64,000 nucleotides of DNA from Coniella vitis (GCA_011317545.1 WUJK01000005.1:1178001-1242000); one strand, 5' to 3'; shown: positions 47,331 to 60,250, counted from the stretch's first letter. Numbers and translations are program-made. Notes: generated from the sequence alone by a model not told the origin.

Positions 47331-48724
47331 ATGTATACCTTCTTGTCTTCGGAGTTCTGTAACTTTGAGTTTCTTCGTGTCCTCGGTACGGCTCCAACAC
47401 ACGGTTGTGACGTTGGAGAATGTGTTGAGGTCGCTGCCAAGCTCAAGGTCAATAATGGTGAGAGTTGGTATCAGGCATGGTCTGAGGCGGCTGAAAAAGC
47501 TGAGACCGTCGCTGAGGAATGCATAAAAGCTGGAGATAAAGTCGGGAGTCGGTGGGCTCTGCTTAGAGCAAGCAACTACCGGCGCTCCAGCGAGCTGTAA
47601 GTTCTCCAATGCTCATAAGGTGTTTTGAGTATTGAGTCGTAATGAGCCAGGATACTAATGAATTTAATTACTTTCTGGCTTCTTATAGGATGCTGCGCAC
47701 GGCCTTTCCTTTTGAGGACTCACGACGTCTTGCAGCGATTTCTCGGTCTGTTGAATTGTTCAGAAGGGCGACTGCATTGCTTGACAGTCCTGTCGAACTC
47801 CTAAACATTCCTTTTGGCGATGAAGGGGCGTCACTGCCTGCTTACCTTTTCTTGCCTTCTAAGGGGCCAGAAGGTGACGAAAGTGGCAAGATACCTATTC
47901 TCGTCCAGGTTCAAGGTTTCGATACCATACAGGAGGAGTTCTACCATTTCACCGTCGCGGGGGGCCTTCCCCGCGGTTATGCGATTCTAACGTTTGATGC
48001 TCCGGGGCAGGGTATGGTGCTCCGCCGAAAAGAGCACCGACTCCATTTGCGCGGTGACTTCGAGGTCGTCATAAAAGCCGTGCTTGACGCACTTTGGTCC
48101 CATGTATCCTCCTCATCGGTGTGCGAAAACCTTGATCTGGATAGGGTTGCTATATCAGGCAACTCCATGGGTGCCTACTTTGCTTTGCGTGCCGCAGCCT
48201 TTGAGCCAACCCGTATCAAGGCGTGCATTGCATCAGACTCATTCTATGATCTCGGCCAGGTCGCTCGGGATGCTATTCCTGGCTTCTTCCGCTACCTGAA
48301 TCGCGGTGTTGTAGACCGCATCATGGGCCTGGCCTATCGCTTTTCTGCCTTCCAGGTGCAGTGGGAACTGGGGCACGGCGTTCTTGCCTTTGGAGCTGCT
48401 ACAATCTCTGACGCTGTTGATAAAATGGCGCCATTTACGCTCCAGAAGCCGGACGGAACGTCTATATGTGCGGATATTGTTTGTCCGACACTCGTGACAG
48501 ATGCACCTGACACAGTCTTCCCGTTGGAAACTCAGCGCGTCTACGACAACCTAAATCAGCTCAAAGATGGTCGTACCAAATTTATGTGGCGTCCTGTTGG
48601 TGTTGGTCAGGGATCTCTGCAAGCGAAGGTGGCTGCGTTTTCTCATCTTCATGCAAAAGTCTTCAATTGGCTTGACAGCATATTTGAGATCAACAGGCCA
48701 ACGTTGGAGAACCCGGACGTGTGA
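47331..48724 (+). CDS. Alpha/beta hydrolase (FrsA-like), PKS-NRPS tailoring type
   Basis: Exons are 47331-47596 and 47689-48724. The 92-nt intron has donor GTAAGT, a TACTAATG branch and acceptor TTATAG. The product is 433 aa. Residues 1-130 form the helical cap (WYQAW, then RRSSELMLRTAFPFED). The hydrolase fold follows, with the nucleophile elbow SGNSMG (Ser about 181 of exon 2 reading) and an acid in VTDAPDTVF. The catalytic His expected in a G-A-H-C type motif is not where family alignment puts it; the stretch reads VGVGQGSLQAK. There is no signal peptide. Such hydrolases accompany PKS-NRPS and trans-ER genes in cytochalasan and decahydrofluorene clusters, where they act after reductive release. 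Whether this one is catalytic is uncertain. Confidence 0.85.
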
Positions 48725-49263
48725 CAGATTTGCTATAATATTGTAATCGATATTTCATATGTATTCAGATATATAGATAGAGATATTGACAGAATGTCTT
48801 TACATAAATGGCATTGACTGTAACTCATGTGATGTTTACACCTATTTGTAGCAGCACCTTCCCTTCACTACGAGTCGCCGCGGGCGGCTTGAGAGGGTGA
48901 CAAAGGAGGTTGAGGGCAGAAAATAAAGATAGGGAGGAGCATGAAGCACGAAGCTGCACAGGGTGCGGGAAGCATTGTAATGTACCAATGAGGGCATAAA
49001 AGAAGCATCAACGGAAGACTAGAGATCAGTCAAGCGTACTACTACCAAGGAGGTCTGGCAAGCGGTTGAAATCTCGCTAAAAGAAATATTCGAGCATTAC
49101 ATAGTAGTCAGGGTTGCATTGACATAAATGTTCAAGTCAATAGATACTGGTCCACTGTCATTTCATATCTTTCAATCCGCTCAAAGTTTCCTCCTTAGAA
49201 GCCAAAACTACTTGGGCCATGTAACCAATCACATCCGATTTCTGTACATTCAAAGCCACAATC
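48725..49263. other. Intergenic region, convergent 3' ends
   Basis: It lies between the stop codons of the hydrolase (plus) and the EthD protein (minus). There are no frames of note and the base composition is ordinary, with no RIP signature. Confidence 0.6.
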
Positions 49264-49804
49264 TTAAGCTGGGTAATCCTTGGGGGTGGTGTTGACAATC
49301 TTGCCGTCCTCGATATAGGTCGTCTGGGTGCCAATCTGGACATCCACCTTGGTTTGATCAATCCAGCCTTCTTCAAACTTTGTTACTTTTCCCTCCCAGT
49401 CCGGATCAGTAAGCATATTGCGGACCTTCTGTGGATCAGTAGTCCAGTAGATGACGGCTGCATCGTACGGTGCCATGTTCCAACCAGCGGCACATCCTCC
49501 CTTCAATTTATCCAGGTCCTCTTGAAACTGGGACTTGAAGAAGCTTGGAGTGAAGTACTATAACGTTGCAAAAGGCTCGGGTTAATACAATAGAAACAAT
49601 AATTGTCTGTGGGTCTTGACATTGCTGGAGAAGGTGCTAGGAACTTACGATCTCGACTCTATCGATCCCATTCCTATGGGCAACTGGCATAAATCGAGGG
49701 ATCTGTTCCTCGTTGTACCATTTCAGCCAGGTTTCTTCGTCATGAGAGTGGTCTCGGTAGTGAAGCACGGTGACTTTGAGCATTGGTATTTGTGGTGCAG
49801 TCAT
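49264..49804 (-). CDS. EthD-domain small protein
   Basis: Exons are 49649-49804 and 49264-49557 on the minus strand. The 91-nt intron (GTAAGT...TTATAG) is in phase 0. The product is 149 aa. The first exon reads LKVTVLHYRDHSHDEETW, the beta-strand plus helix start of EthD/dimeric alpha-beta barrel proteins. It continues with a conserved HRNGIDRVEIYFTP across the junction and a C-terminal strand (YDAAVIYWTTDPQ). In fungal aromatic PKS clusters EthD proteins act as dehydratases or decarboxylases on small polyketides. One beside a PKS-NRPS is less usual. No signal peptide is visible. It lies convergent to the hydrolase and immediately before the TE island. Confidence 0.82.
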
Positions 49805-50083
49805 TGTTGCTAGTGTTTTACGGTCTGCAGCGAGAAAAGGTAATAGAAATTAAAGGTCAGAGAATTCAAGAGTCAACAAGAGTTCGATATGGTGGTGTCG
49901 CAGTCATTGTCAGTAGAGAAGAGGCGGGATTGTGGCCTATTTTAGGATCTTTACTTGGTTGCTGATCCTTTGCAAACGAAGTGGCGGAATTGATTCTCTA
50001 CAAAGTAGGCAGGCTGCAGCTGCTTAGCTACAGATCACAATGCATATTCCTGAGACATGCATATTTAAGGGCGTGTTCTTTTG

Positions 50084-50307
50084 CACGGTAGGAACGACCG
50101 GCACGGCAGACCTTTTTTTTTCTAAAGGTGGGAGGGGGGTGACGCTAGAGTACTTAGAGTACTTTCGATAAACCAATGAAATATATCCGGCAGAGGCACG
50201 GCAGGAACGACCGGCACGGCAGACCTTTTTTTCTAAAAGTGGGAGGGGGATGAAGCGAGAGTACTTAGAGTACTTTCGAAAAACTAATAAAATCTATCCG
50301 GCAGAAG
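50084..50307. repeat. 113-bp tandem duplication upstream of the EthD gene
   Basis: Copy 1 is 50084-50196 and copy 2 is 50197-50307, with the start of a third at 50308. Both contain CCGGCACGGCAGACC, a T tract, GTGGGAGGGGG, and GAGTACTTAGAGTACTTTCGA, which holds two AGTACTT units. The second copy has more C-to-T/G-to-A changes and is nearer the TE island. It lies about 280 bp upstream of the EthD start, so it may be promoter sequence. Confidence 0.85.
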
Positions 50308-50539
50308 TACGGTAGGAAGAATATTTACTTTCGAAGATTATACTTAATTAAAAGCGTAAAATTATACCCCGCTGTTACCATACTTATTTTTCTATTTAAA
50401 TACCCGATAGCTTTTTTAATATGCTTTCTAAAAGTTTTAATCAATTAGAAATTAGAAGCTATTATTATTTAAGTATCTTTTAACTTATTAAAACCAGGTA
50501 TAAAGAATTTAAAAAAGTATAAAAAATAGCTACGGTATC
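50308..50539. other. AT-rich edge of the TE island
   Basis: Composition switches from ordinary to AT-rich at about 50320. No gene or repeat boundary is visible before the gypsy target duplication at 50540. Confidence 0.5.
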
Positions 50540-50777
50540 GAACGTATTATAAACCTACGGGTAAATATACGGCTTCGGTATACTAAGGTACGAAACCTTA
50601 GTTAGTATATTCCCTTCCCGTCTAGGGACTAGTATTATATAAGTATAAACTAAAGCGCCTTCCGAGCAGCTTATAAGCCGCTTAAAAGACTATCGATAAT
50701 AGTATCTATATCGATAAAAGGCTTATAGAAAACTCTAAAAGTAGATCTTTAAGTATAAGAGCTACTTAAAGGTAACT

Positions 50778-51068
50778 TGTCAGGAGGTGGGTTGTTGCGA
50801 GGTGATGAAGTACAACATAGACGACGAGTTCTTGGCGTAAAAGCAGCTATATCGCACAGAAGACACCATGATAGTAGTATTCGTTGACAGAAACTGAACC
50901 TAAAGAGAAATCCCCTCTCCATTCACTGGTTTCCGAAGCTTCCGACGGCTCTTTATATCTTTGAGATTCCATGGCTGCCTGCCGAGAGCTGCCGGCAGGC
51001 CCTTGTTCCAAGCCGCAGGGACTGCGTTACCGCTGCGCTTTCCTGGCGTTCAGGGTAGGGTTCTGACA
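50778..51068 (-). mobile_element. Solo LTR (291 bp), inverted, hardly mutated
   Basis: It begins TGTCAGGAGG and ends TTCTGACA, bounded by the perfect 5-bp duplication TAACT (50773-50777 and 51069-51073). Read on the minus strand it matches the two LTRs of the element at 51154-55166 along its full 291 bp. It keeps C and G where they have T and A. Example: CCATGG here corresponds to CTATAG there. It lies inside the gypsy 5' LTR. Confidence 0.92.
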
Positions 51069-51153
51069 TAACTCTTATAGCGCTATATAAACTCTATATT
51101 TACTTCTCTCCTTAAGTTAATTAATAATAGAAATTAGGATTATAATTATAAAC

Positions 51154-54100
51154 TATTAGAGCTCTACTCTAAATGCTAGGAAAGCGTAGCGGTAACGCAG
51201 TCCTTACGGCTTAGAATAAGGGCCTGCCGGCAGCTCTCGGCAGGCAGCTATAGAATCTTAAAGATATAAAGAATCGTCGGAAGCTTCGGAAACCAGTTAA
51301 TAGAAATAGAATCTCTCCTTAGGCTTAGTTTCTATTAATAAATACTACTATTATAGCGTCTTCTATACGATATAACTGCTTTTACGCTAAGAACTCGTCG
51401 TCTATATTATACTTTATTACTTTATAATAATTAACCTCCTAATATTCTAAACTTTAAATTCGGAGTGCGAGCCGGTAAAGGCAATATAACGTTATTAGCT
51501 TAAATTCTTAGCGTTATCGTAATAGATTCGTAGATAATCTTTATTACTATATTTATTAAATTAATTCCTCGAGCATTACTATATATTAAAGTTATTTAGT
51601 TTTATCGACCTATATAGTATTTACGCTGCTTTTACGTAACCTAAAAGCTATTCTTTTAAATATACTTTATCGTATAAGTATAATCGACTTTTATTAAATA
51701 TAAGATAATAAGTATTCGATATATTAAAAGAAAACCCTACGAAAATATAAGCTTAAAGTAAAGTTAACGCGTAATAAACTTAACGCCCGAGTTAAAAGAG
51801 TCTATATATTAAGAAATATAAGATATAATATTAAACCTAATATTTAAGTTATAGAAAAGTTATATATCGAGAATAATATAATATTATAAGAAAGTATATA
51901 TTAAATATAAAATAAAAGCAACCTTAACGCTTAAATTAAGAGAATTTATATATCGAGGAAACGATATATTTAACGAAAATATAGTTTAAAAAAATTAAGA
52001 TACTCTATATAACTATAGGCTAAGAGCGAGTTTTTCGTAACGTTTAAGTTAATATTATAAGGGAATAAAGACTTAAGATTAAATATAATAAGTAAAGAAT
52101 ACTTAGTTTGCCCTAGGTTTAGGGAATAATCTAGAAGGTATCGTTATATAAAGTATACGGCTTTATAGCGATAACCTAATTCTTAAGTAAGAAGAGTTAT
52201 TAGAGATTTATAATAAGTTTATATTTATAAGTAATTTGCTTTTATATAGCCTTAGAGTATAGAAAAAGTAGTACTAGCGCTACTATCCCTCCCTAAATCG
52301 AAGGTAATAATATATTTAAAATTTAGATTTATTTTATCCCGTATAGTTTACTAAGTTGCTTAGAAGTAGTAGTAAAGTATATAGGACGGAGCGCTTTTCG
52401 TACGAGGTTACTTACTAGAAGAACGGAATCGCGAGTCCGGTTTTCTTACGCTAGCGTAGTTTCTATACTAAGTGAACGTAGCGGAGATATAGCGGGACCG
52501 CTAAGTCTATTATAGAGATTCGAAGGTTGAAGCCTTAAGTAAGGAATCGAAATTTATACTAATATATATAGCGTAAATTATTTAAATTAAGATTTTTAGC
52601 TTTTTAGTTAATTAGTTTATTAATTTATTATAAATAACTATAAATATAGCGGGTACCCTACGAAGATATAGCTTTTATACTAATAAAATAGTTTTTAAAA
52701 GGGTTAAAGTTAATCTATCGTTTAATAATTCAAATTAAGAATAGGTATATTTTAGTAGTAAGTATACTATAAGAACGTAACCTTTATATAAACTAATAAT
52801 TTTTAAAACTATAGTATTTAAAAAACTTTAATACTATACGATATCGTAGCGAAAGCCTAGCTTATACTCTAAACTTAAATTAAAATTTAGTACTACTATT
52901 TAGTTATTATTACTATAAGGTTCTTATTATCGTAATTAATTATCGAATAATAATTTAATATAAATTTAAATAATATATTATACTAGATTACTACGAAGTT
53001 ATAGCTCGAATATAGGATAAACGTAGGATATATTAAATATACGATATTTTATAAATCTATTCTATAATAACGTATAAAAAAATTAAACTATTTATATTAA
53101 AGATCTTAACGTTAAACTATAAAATAGTAGCGAATTCGCTATTCTTTCGTAAAGAATTATTAATTACTACTAGTTCCGGTATTTCCACTATTATTTCCAC
53201 TAGTAGTATTATTATCGCTGCTTCTACCCTATAGGTTTATACTACTATCGCCGCCTCTACGAGGGTCTAGGCGATTAGTAATACGCTTAGTAGTAATTAT
53301 ATTATAGCGTACTAAGCTAACTAAATCTCGAAATAAAGCTAACTATTTACTACCTTAGCTATTACTAGCGAGTAGTATAACCGTAGTATTAACGCTATCC
53401 CGATTAGCTCCCTTAGCCTTTATAAATAAATTAATATAATTTAAAGGAATATACCTATTAGTATATTATAACTAATCCTAGGAAAAGGGAAATTATTCTT
53501 TAAGGATAGTAATAGTATTAAAAGGAAGCTATACTAGGGAATTAATATAGAAAACGCAATATAAATATATTAAAAGAAGGAACTTACGCGATTATAAGTA
53601 TATTTACCGGTACTATAGTATAAATATTTTAATCCCTTACTTAAGAGTATAAAGTTAGTAACTAAAACGTAAAGATAACGTAAGGATAACGTAAGTTAAT
53701 ATATTAGTAATATTATAATATTTATAATTATAATAACTATCTTCTATCCGACGATATAAGCACCGAATATACTAATTACGCGCGTTATATATACCCGCCG
53801 AAGCTATAGCAGGGGCGCTATATATAGCGGGAGGGGCAGTAGAAGTAATAGGAGTAATAAGAGTAGGCGTATTTATAGGTATATTCGTAGGTATACTAAT
53901 AGGCGTATTAGCAGGCATATTCGTAGCGGTAATGCCGCTTTAATTAGAGGAAGAGGCTATAGCGGTACCCGAGGCGGTAATATAAGTAATACGAGTATAT
54001 TTACTAGGATTATTAAAATATAGCGTTAACGTAGATAATATATAGAGAAAGAGCCGCGACCTACTTACCCTTAGTTATCGTTAGGAGCGAGGCGCTTACT

Positions 54101-55166
54101 AGTTATAATAATTATTATTATTATAATTCGGCTACTTAAAACTATAAAGTAGCGTTAACTCGGCGAAAACGCGGCGAATTAATAAGAATAATCTAGCCTA
54201 TCTAAAGGAAAATATTACGAAAAGGATACGAAGAAGCTATATACTTAGTATTAAAGATATAACTTATAAAAGACTTAAATATTTATTTAAAGGAAGAAAA
54301 CGTTAAAGGAGAAAGAGAGTATAAAAAGAAGGGCTTTTATAGCTATAAGTCTAAAGCTATTACTAACTGCTAAGTAGCCCGTATACCTATTTAATTACTA
54401 GATACAGCTATAATTATTCTATTATTAGCTATTATTATAGAATAAAGATAAGAAGTATAATAAAAGTATAATAGAAGTATAAGGAATATTATAATAGAGC
54501 TATAAACTTATTATTTATATAATAGATATAGTAATAAGGTATAATATAAGCTATTTAGAGGTTCTTTAAGCTTTATAAGTTTTAAAAAAGAATAATTAGT
54601 TTTAGATATATTAAAAAGAAATAAAAGATATATAAGCGTATAATGCTTAAACGTAGAGATGATATAGCAAATAAGCATCTTAGGATAAAAGAAAGTTTAT
54701 AGGTTACGATTATTTTAAGAACGATTATTAAATAAATAAAGATTACTTAGGAATATAGGATATTAAGAAGGTATACGATAACGTAGGTTATTCGTAAGAG
54801 AAACGTAGCTAGTTACCTATTAGTAAGTCGATATCTAATAACTTCGAGAACGAAGTTATATAAGGGGAGGAGTATTATTAGAGCTCTACTCTAAACGCTA
54901 GGAAAGCGTAGCGGTAATATAGTCCCTGCGGCTTAGGATAGGGGCCTATCGGTAGCTCTCGGCAGGCAGCTATAGAATTTTAAAGGTATAAAGAATCGTC
55001 GGAAGCTTCGGAAACTAGTTAATAGAAATAGGATCTCTCCTTAGGTTTAGTTTCTATTAATAAATACTACTATTATAGCGTCTTCTATATGATATAGCTG
55101 CTTTTACGCTAAGAACTCGTCGTCTATATTATACTTTATCACCTTGGAATAACCAACCTCCTGATA
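51154..55166 (+). mobile_element. Second LTR retrotransposon, RIP-degraded, nested in the gypsy 5' LTR
   Basis: Two direct LTRs of 291 bp each (51154-51444 and 54876-55166) share the family of the solo LTR. They start TATTAGAG (from TGTCAGAG) and end CCTRATA (from CCTGACA). AAGGGGAGGAG before the second LTR looks like a polypurine tract, suggesting plus orientation. The internal 3.4 kb is AT-rich with no intact frame. A periodic Pro/Thr-rich reading remains on the minus strand near 53860-53940. At 4.0 kb it is short for an autonomous element. The flanks ATTATAAAC and TTTATAAAC match at 8 of 9 bases. Confidence 0.85.
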
Positions 55167-57189
55167 TTTATAAACGCTCTTTCGATACCCTTTTATATTT
55201 AATTAACTTCCTTTTTTATCTACCCTATATATTTAACGGTATTTATATATTTATTCGGTATATAGCTTTAGGATATCGTTCCTTTATAATAAATAATTCG
55301 AGTAACTCCCTATTTAAGTAGATAACGATAATAATAATATTATAATAGCTATATAATAAATAGTTATTTAAATAATAGAAGAATAACGATATATTATAAA
55401 ATAAATAATATAATAATAATATAAAAATAATATACGAAACTTAGAATTACTTATAATATAATTTATATAAATCGAATAATCTTATAGCTTATTATTATAG
55501 GAACTATTAGTAAGTATTAGTAATCTAGCGGCTAAATACCCTAACCTAGCACTTAGTAAACTAGAAAATACTTATTACCTTATTCCTACCTTTTAAAATA
55601 TAGAAAACGCTAATATCGATATAGATAAAACCCTAAAGAGTATTATTATACCTAAATATAAGCTCCCTTTTTAAATAGCGAACCTTAAAGGTATATATAC
55701 TTAGTTCTTAGCTTAGGAGTATATTTTAAGATATAAACTTATTTAAGATACTTATTTTATCGGAAATTATATAGATAAGTTCTAAGAGATTTATAAATAA
55801 TTAGAAAGAGATATAAAGGTTATAACGTAGAGCTATTATATTATAAGCGGAGAGTATAGCCTTTAAAAGCCCTCCTTATTCTTATAATAGCTCTATTATT
55901 AATATTATAACAATAATTATATTATTATTACTTCTTAAAGGCTTTATAGCTTTATTTAGAAGAAAGGCTAATCCTTCCCTAACTTGTTCTCCTAATAGGA
56001 AAAGCTATTAATAAACTTAGAGGGTATAAAATAGCCGGATTCTATTAAATTAATATACCTAAAAAGTATAATTAATAATATATTATATATATAGCTTATT
56101 AATACGGAGATACTATTAATATATAACGATTAAGTAAAGAAAGCTTTTTATATCTCGGCTAAATTAGAAAGTTATATTATTATCCGGGATAATAGTTATA
56201 TTACGCCTTTAAGCTATTTATCTAGCATTATAATATAATACTTTAGAATAGCCTAATAAGTAGGAGGAAACGGATAAAAGCTATAAAACCCTAATATAGA
56301 TTCCGATAAGGATATTATTATAATTAATATTAATATATTATAAGCTAATAAATAGTATATAAGATAAGATAATTAAGCGGAGATTATATATAAGAAGGAA
56401 TAGAGACTCTATTATAAATATAGATATTCGAACTATAGAATCGCTTATTATCCCTTTTTACCTATACGCCCGTTTATTACCTTAAAAGTAGCTTAAGAGA
56501 TAGGAATTAATATAACTAATATTAACCTTATTAACCTTAAGAATATTATTAAGGAATAGGAGGAAAACTAGCTATTTCTATATAAAATCGTATATAGGAG
56601 CTTATAAGCTTTAACTTTAGCTTATAAAAAATAAAGTATTAGATAAATAGAAATTATTTTATAATAAATCTATTCTATAATTTAATTTTATTTATCTTAA
56701 TATTTATTAACTCTAATTATAATTATTATTTTATTATAAGCGAGATTTTTATATATAAATTAAGACTTTTATAAATACCTATCCTATTTAAAACCTTTTA
56801 TTAATTTATAAAGGAGAGAATATTATATAAATAGCCGGTTATCCGCTATATAATTTACCTTAATATAGATTTAGATAAGTATCTATATTATATTTAGGCT
56901 TATATAATCTACCGCTTTTAATATAACTTTATTTTAGGAAAACTTTAAGCGGAAAGAGAAAGAGTTATATATATAGCTTATAAGTATTATCTAAATATTA
57001 AATAAGCCGGAGGATTAAACGTTTAAGAATAAGAATATAGTCCTAAAAACTTTAACTATATATTTATTAACGCTCTTACTATTTAAAGCGAAGTTTAATA
57101 TATAAAACGCTTAAATATTACTTAAACGCTATTCCTTAGTATTATAATAATAAATATTATTAAAGCCTTAATACCGAAAGTAAAATCCT

Positions 57190-60100
57190 TAGTTAATAAG
57201 AAACTCCCCTTAGAATATTATACGTTCCGGAATCTCTTTAATAGGGAAATAGCTTTTATATTATTATTATATAAAGAGAGAGCGGATTATAAGATCCGGC
57301 TATATAAAAAGGCGGATAGATCTATTATAAATACTTTATAAGGCCTATTATATAATATATCTAGGGAAGAACTTATTATATTAAGGAAAACTCCTACTAA
57401 GCTATTCGATATAAGCTATATTAAAGCTAATAGCTCCTTAATAAGAGCTCCTATAATCTTTATTAAAAAACTAGAGGGTAGCTTCCGTTTTTATATAAAT
57501 TATTATATATTTAATACTATCTCGGAAGCTAATTATTACTTACTCCCCTTTATTAAAAAGACCCTATCTAATATTATAAATACTAAATACTTTACTAAGC
57601 TTAATATATAAATAGCGTTTTATAAGCTTTATATTAAGGAAGGAAATAAATAAAAAACCGCTTTTTATATAAGGTATAGCCTTTTCGAATAACTAATAAC
57701 CTTATTCGGATTTATAAATGCTTCCGCGATATTCTAATATTATATTAATAATATTCTATACCCCTATTTAGATATTTTCTATTTAGCTTATATCGATAAT
57801 ATCCTAATATATACCGACGGTATAGCTAAGGATTATTAAATAAAGGTAAAGCTAATATTATATATTTTCGAAATAATAAGCTTAAATCTAGATATTATTA
57901 AATATAAATTCGGCGTAATAAAGACGAAATACCTAAGCTTTATTATCGAAATAGGGGTAGGAATTTATATAAACCTCGAGAAGGTATATATTATATATAA
58001 TTAAAAGGTTTCGAAGATAGTTAAAGAAATTTATAACTTCTTAGGATTTATAAATTTCTATTATTAATTTATCGTTAATTATTCCGAAGTTATAAAACCC
58101 CTCCTAGTTTTAATTAAGAAAAAGGTCTTATTTAGGTTTAATAAATATAAAAAAGCTATATTTAAATAGGTAAAGCGTTTCTTTATTAGTAAACCTATAT
58201 TTACTTAATAGGATCCGGATAAGGAGATAATATTAAAAGCGGATTATTCTAAGTATTTATTAAATAGCTATCTTTTTTAAAGGGATAAATATAATATCCT
58301 CCGCTTAATAATATATTACTTATATTATTTAAACCTTATAAAATATAATTATAAAATTTATAATAATGAATTATTAGTTATTATTAATTATTTAAGAATA
58401 TAGAATATAAAGCTTAAGGGTATTATATTACTATTTACGATTTACTTAAACTATAAGAACCTCGAATACTTTATAATATTATAATATCTTACTAAAAAGT
58501 AAATCCGCTAATCTAAAATAATAGCTTACTTTTAATATTATCTAATTTATTATATAAGAGCTATTAATAAACGTTAAGATACGCTTTTAAAGAGGGAGTA
58601 GGATATATTATATAATATATCCGACGGATATTTTACTAATAAGTAAATCTAGCTTTTATTACCGATAAAGATAAGCTAAATTATAATATATAACGAGCTA
58701 TTATTAATAAGTAATAAAGTCTTTATATAAAATAAGCTCTAATACTTATATAATAATATTATCTTATATAATAAGGTTTACTCTTAACTTATAAGTATAG
58801 TTTATAAGGGCGAATATTCTTTTCCTCCTTATTTACGAATATTCGAAGGTAAGCTTATTAAGGTATTTATAGCGGAGTATTCGCTCGATAATAAAGGATT
58901 ACTTAGGTTCTACGAATAACTCTAATTATTAGATTAGAAACTATTATATATTAAACTAATATAAAATATTTATAATTCCACCTTATTTAGCTATTTAAGA
59001 AAAGATATTATTATAATAATAATAACAAGGGGCTATTTCTAGCCGGGTATATATTATAGTATTCGGCGGTTTATATAAAATTATAATATCTATAAATATA
59101 AGATAATATAGAAATATTAAAAGAAAGGCTTTCTTAAGCCCTTATTAATACCTAAGTAGGTATAAAGTAAGCTATTTATAGATTTTATAATCGACCTCCC
59201 TTATAAGGATAATATAGAAAAAGCTTATTTAATAGGAATTATAAACCGATTAACGAAAGCTATTATATTCGAAGCTATATATAGTATAACCGCGGAAGTA
59301 TATATAAAGCGGTTCTTATATTATTATTAGCGGTTCTACGATTTTTCTAAGGTAATAGTTAGTAATTAAGGCTTAAATTAGGTAAGAGGATTTTAGCGCT
59401 AATTATATAAGCTTATTAAGATAGAGTAATATTTAAATTCCGCTTTTTATTTATAAATAAATAAAGCTATAAAAAGGGTAAACTAAGAAGTTATAAATTA
59501 CCTTTAAGTATTTATTACTTATATATAATCGGATTAGCTTATACCCCTACCTAGCGCTTAATTAGCTATTAATAATAAAAATATTAATATAATTAGCTTT
59601 AGCTTAATCTTTATCTTATATAGCTATTATATAAATCCTATTAGATAAGTAGAATATAATATATTATTAGCGTAAGTACTAAGGGTTTAAATAAAGAGCT
59701 TTATTTAATAATTTGAAAATATAATTACTTTCGCTTAACCTATAATAATAATTATATAATAATAAATAGAGGAATTTATAAATAAATTATAAGCGGTTAT
59801 AAAGCAGCTTATTAAGGGTAATAAAGTATAGCTCTCCCTATAAAATATTATTACTAACTATTTTTTAAAGTAATTAGCTTAGCTATATAAGAAGTATATT
59901 ATAATATATATTATTAGCTCTTATATAATAGAATTAGATATCCCGCCGAGTATTTACCCTTACTTTTATATAAATACCTTAATCCGAATTATATAAAACC
60001 CGCTCCTATTATAGGTTTAAAGAGAATACCGGCTTAACCCTATTATAATCGAAGATAAAGAAAAACCCGAGTATTAGGTAAAGAGTATTATTAAAGTAAA

Positions 60101-60250
60101 TAATAAACTATATAAAAGCTATATAAGAGTAAGCAAAATACTATAATATAAAGTCTTAGTTAAGTAAATCGGATAGGATTAATTAGATTAATAGCTATTA
60201 TTCGAATTCGAGTATATTATTACTCTTAAAGAGTTTAAATAATATTATAA
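57190..60250 (+). pseudogene. Ty3/gypsy pol remnant (RT, RNase H, integrase)
   Basis: Ignoring stops, the plus strand gives the order of gypsy pol. About 57370-57530 corresponds to the EELxxLRKTxxxLxDxxFI...APxxFxKK entry of reverse transcriptase. About 57780-57830 carries the YIDNILIYTDG version of the YxDD box. RNase H follows to about 58560. The integrase core at about 59130-59600 includes KPLLIP, IDFIIDLP, a degenerate SDRG site and LAINN. Stops are mostly TAA/TAG, at positions where CAA, CAG, TGG or CGA are expected. It cannot encode protein. Confidence 0.8.

Larger units (their letters stand above)
50545..55197 (+). repeat. 5' LTR of the gypsy element, interrupted twice
   Basis: Pieces 50545-50777, 51074-51153 and 55176-55197 add up to 335 bp. 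They align without gaps to the 3' LTR at 61787-62121. The interruptions are the solo LTR and the second LTR element. Confidence 0.85.
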
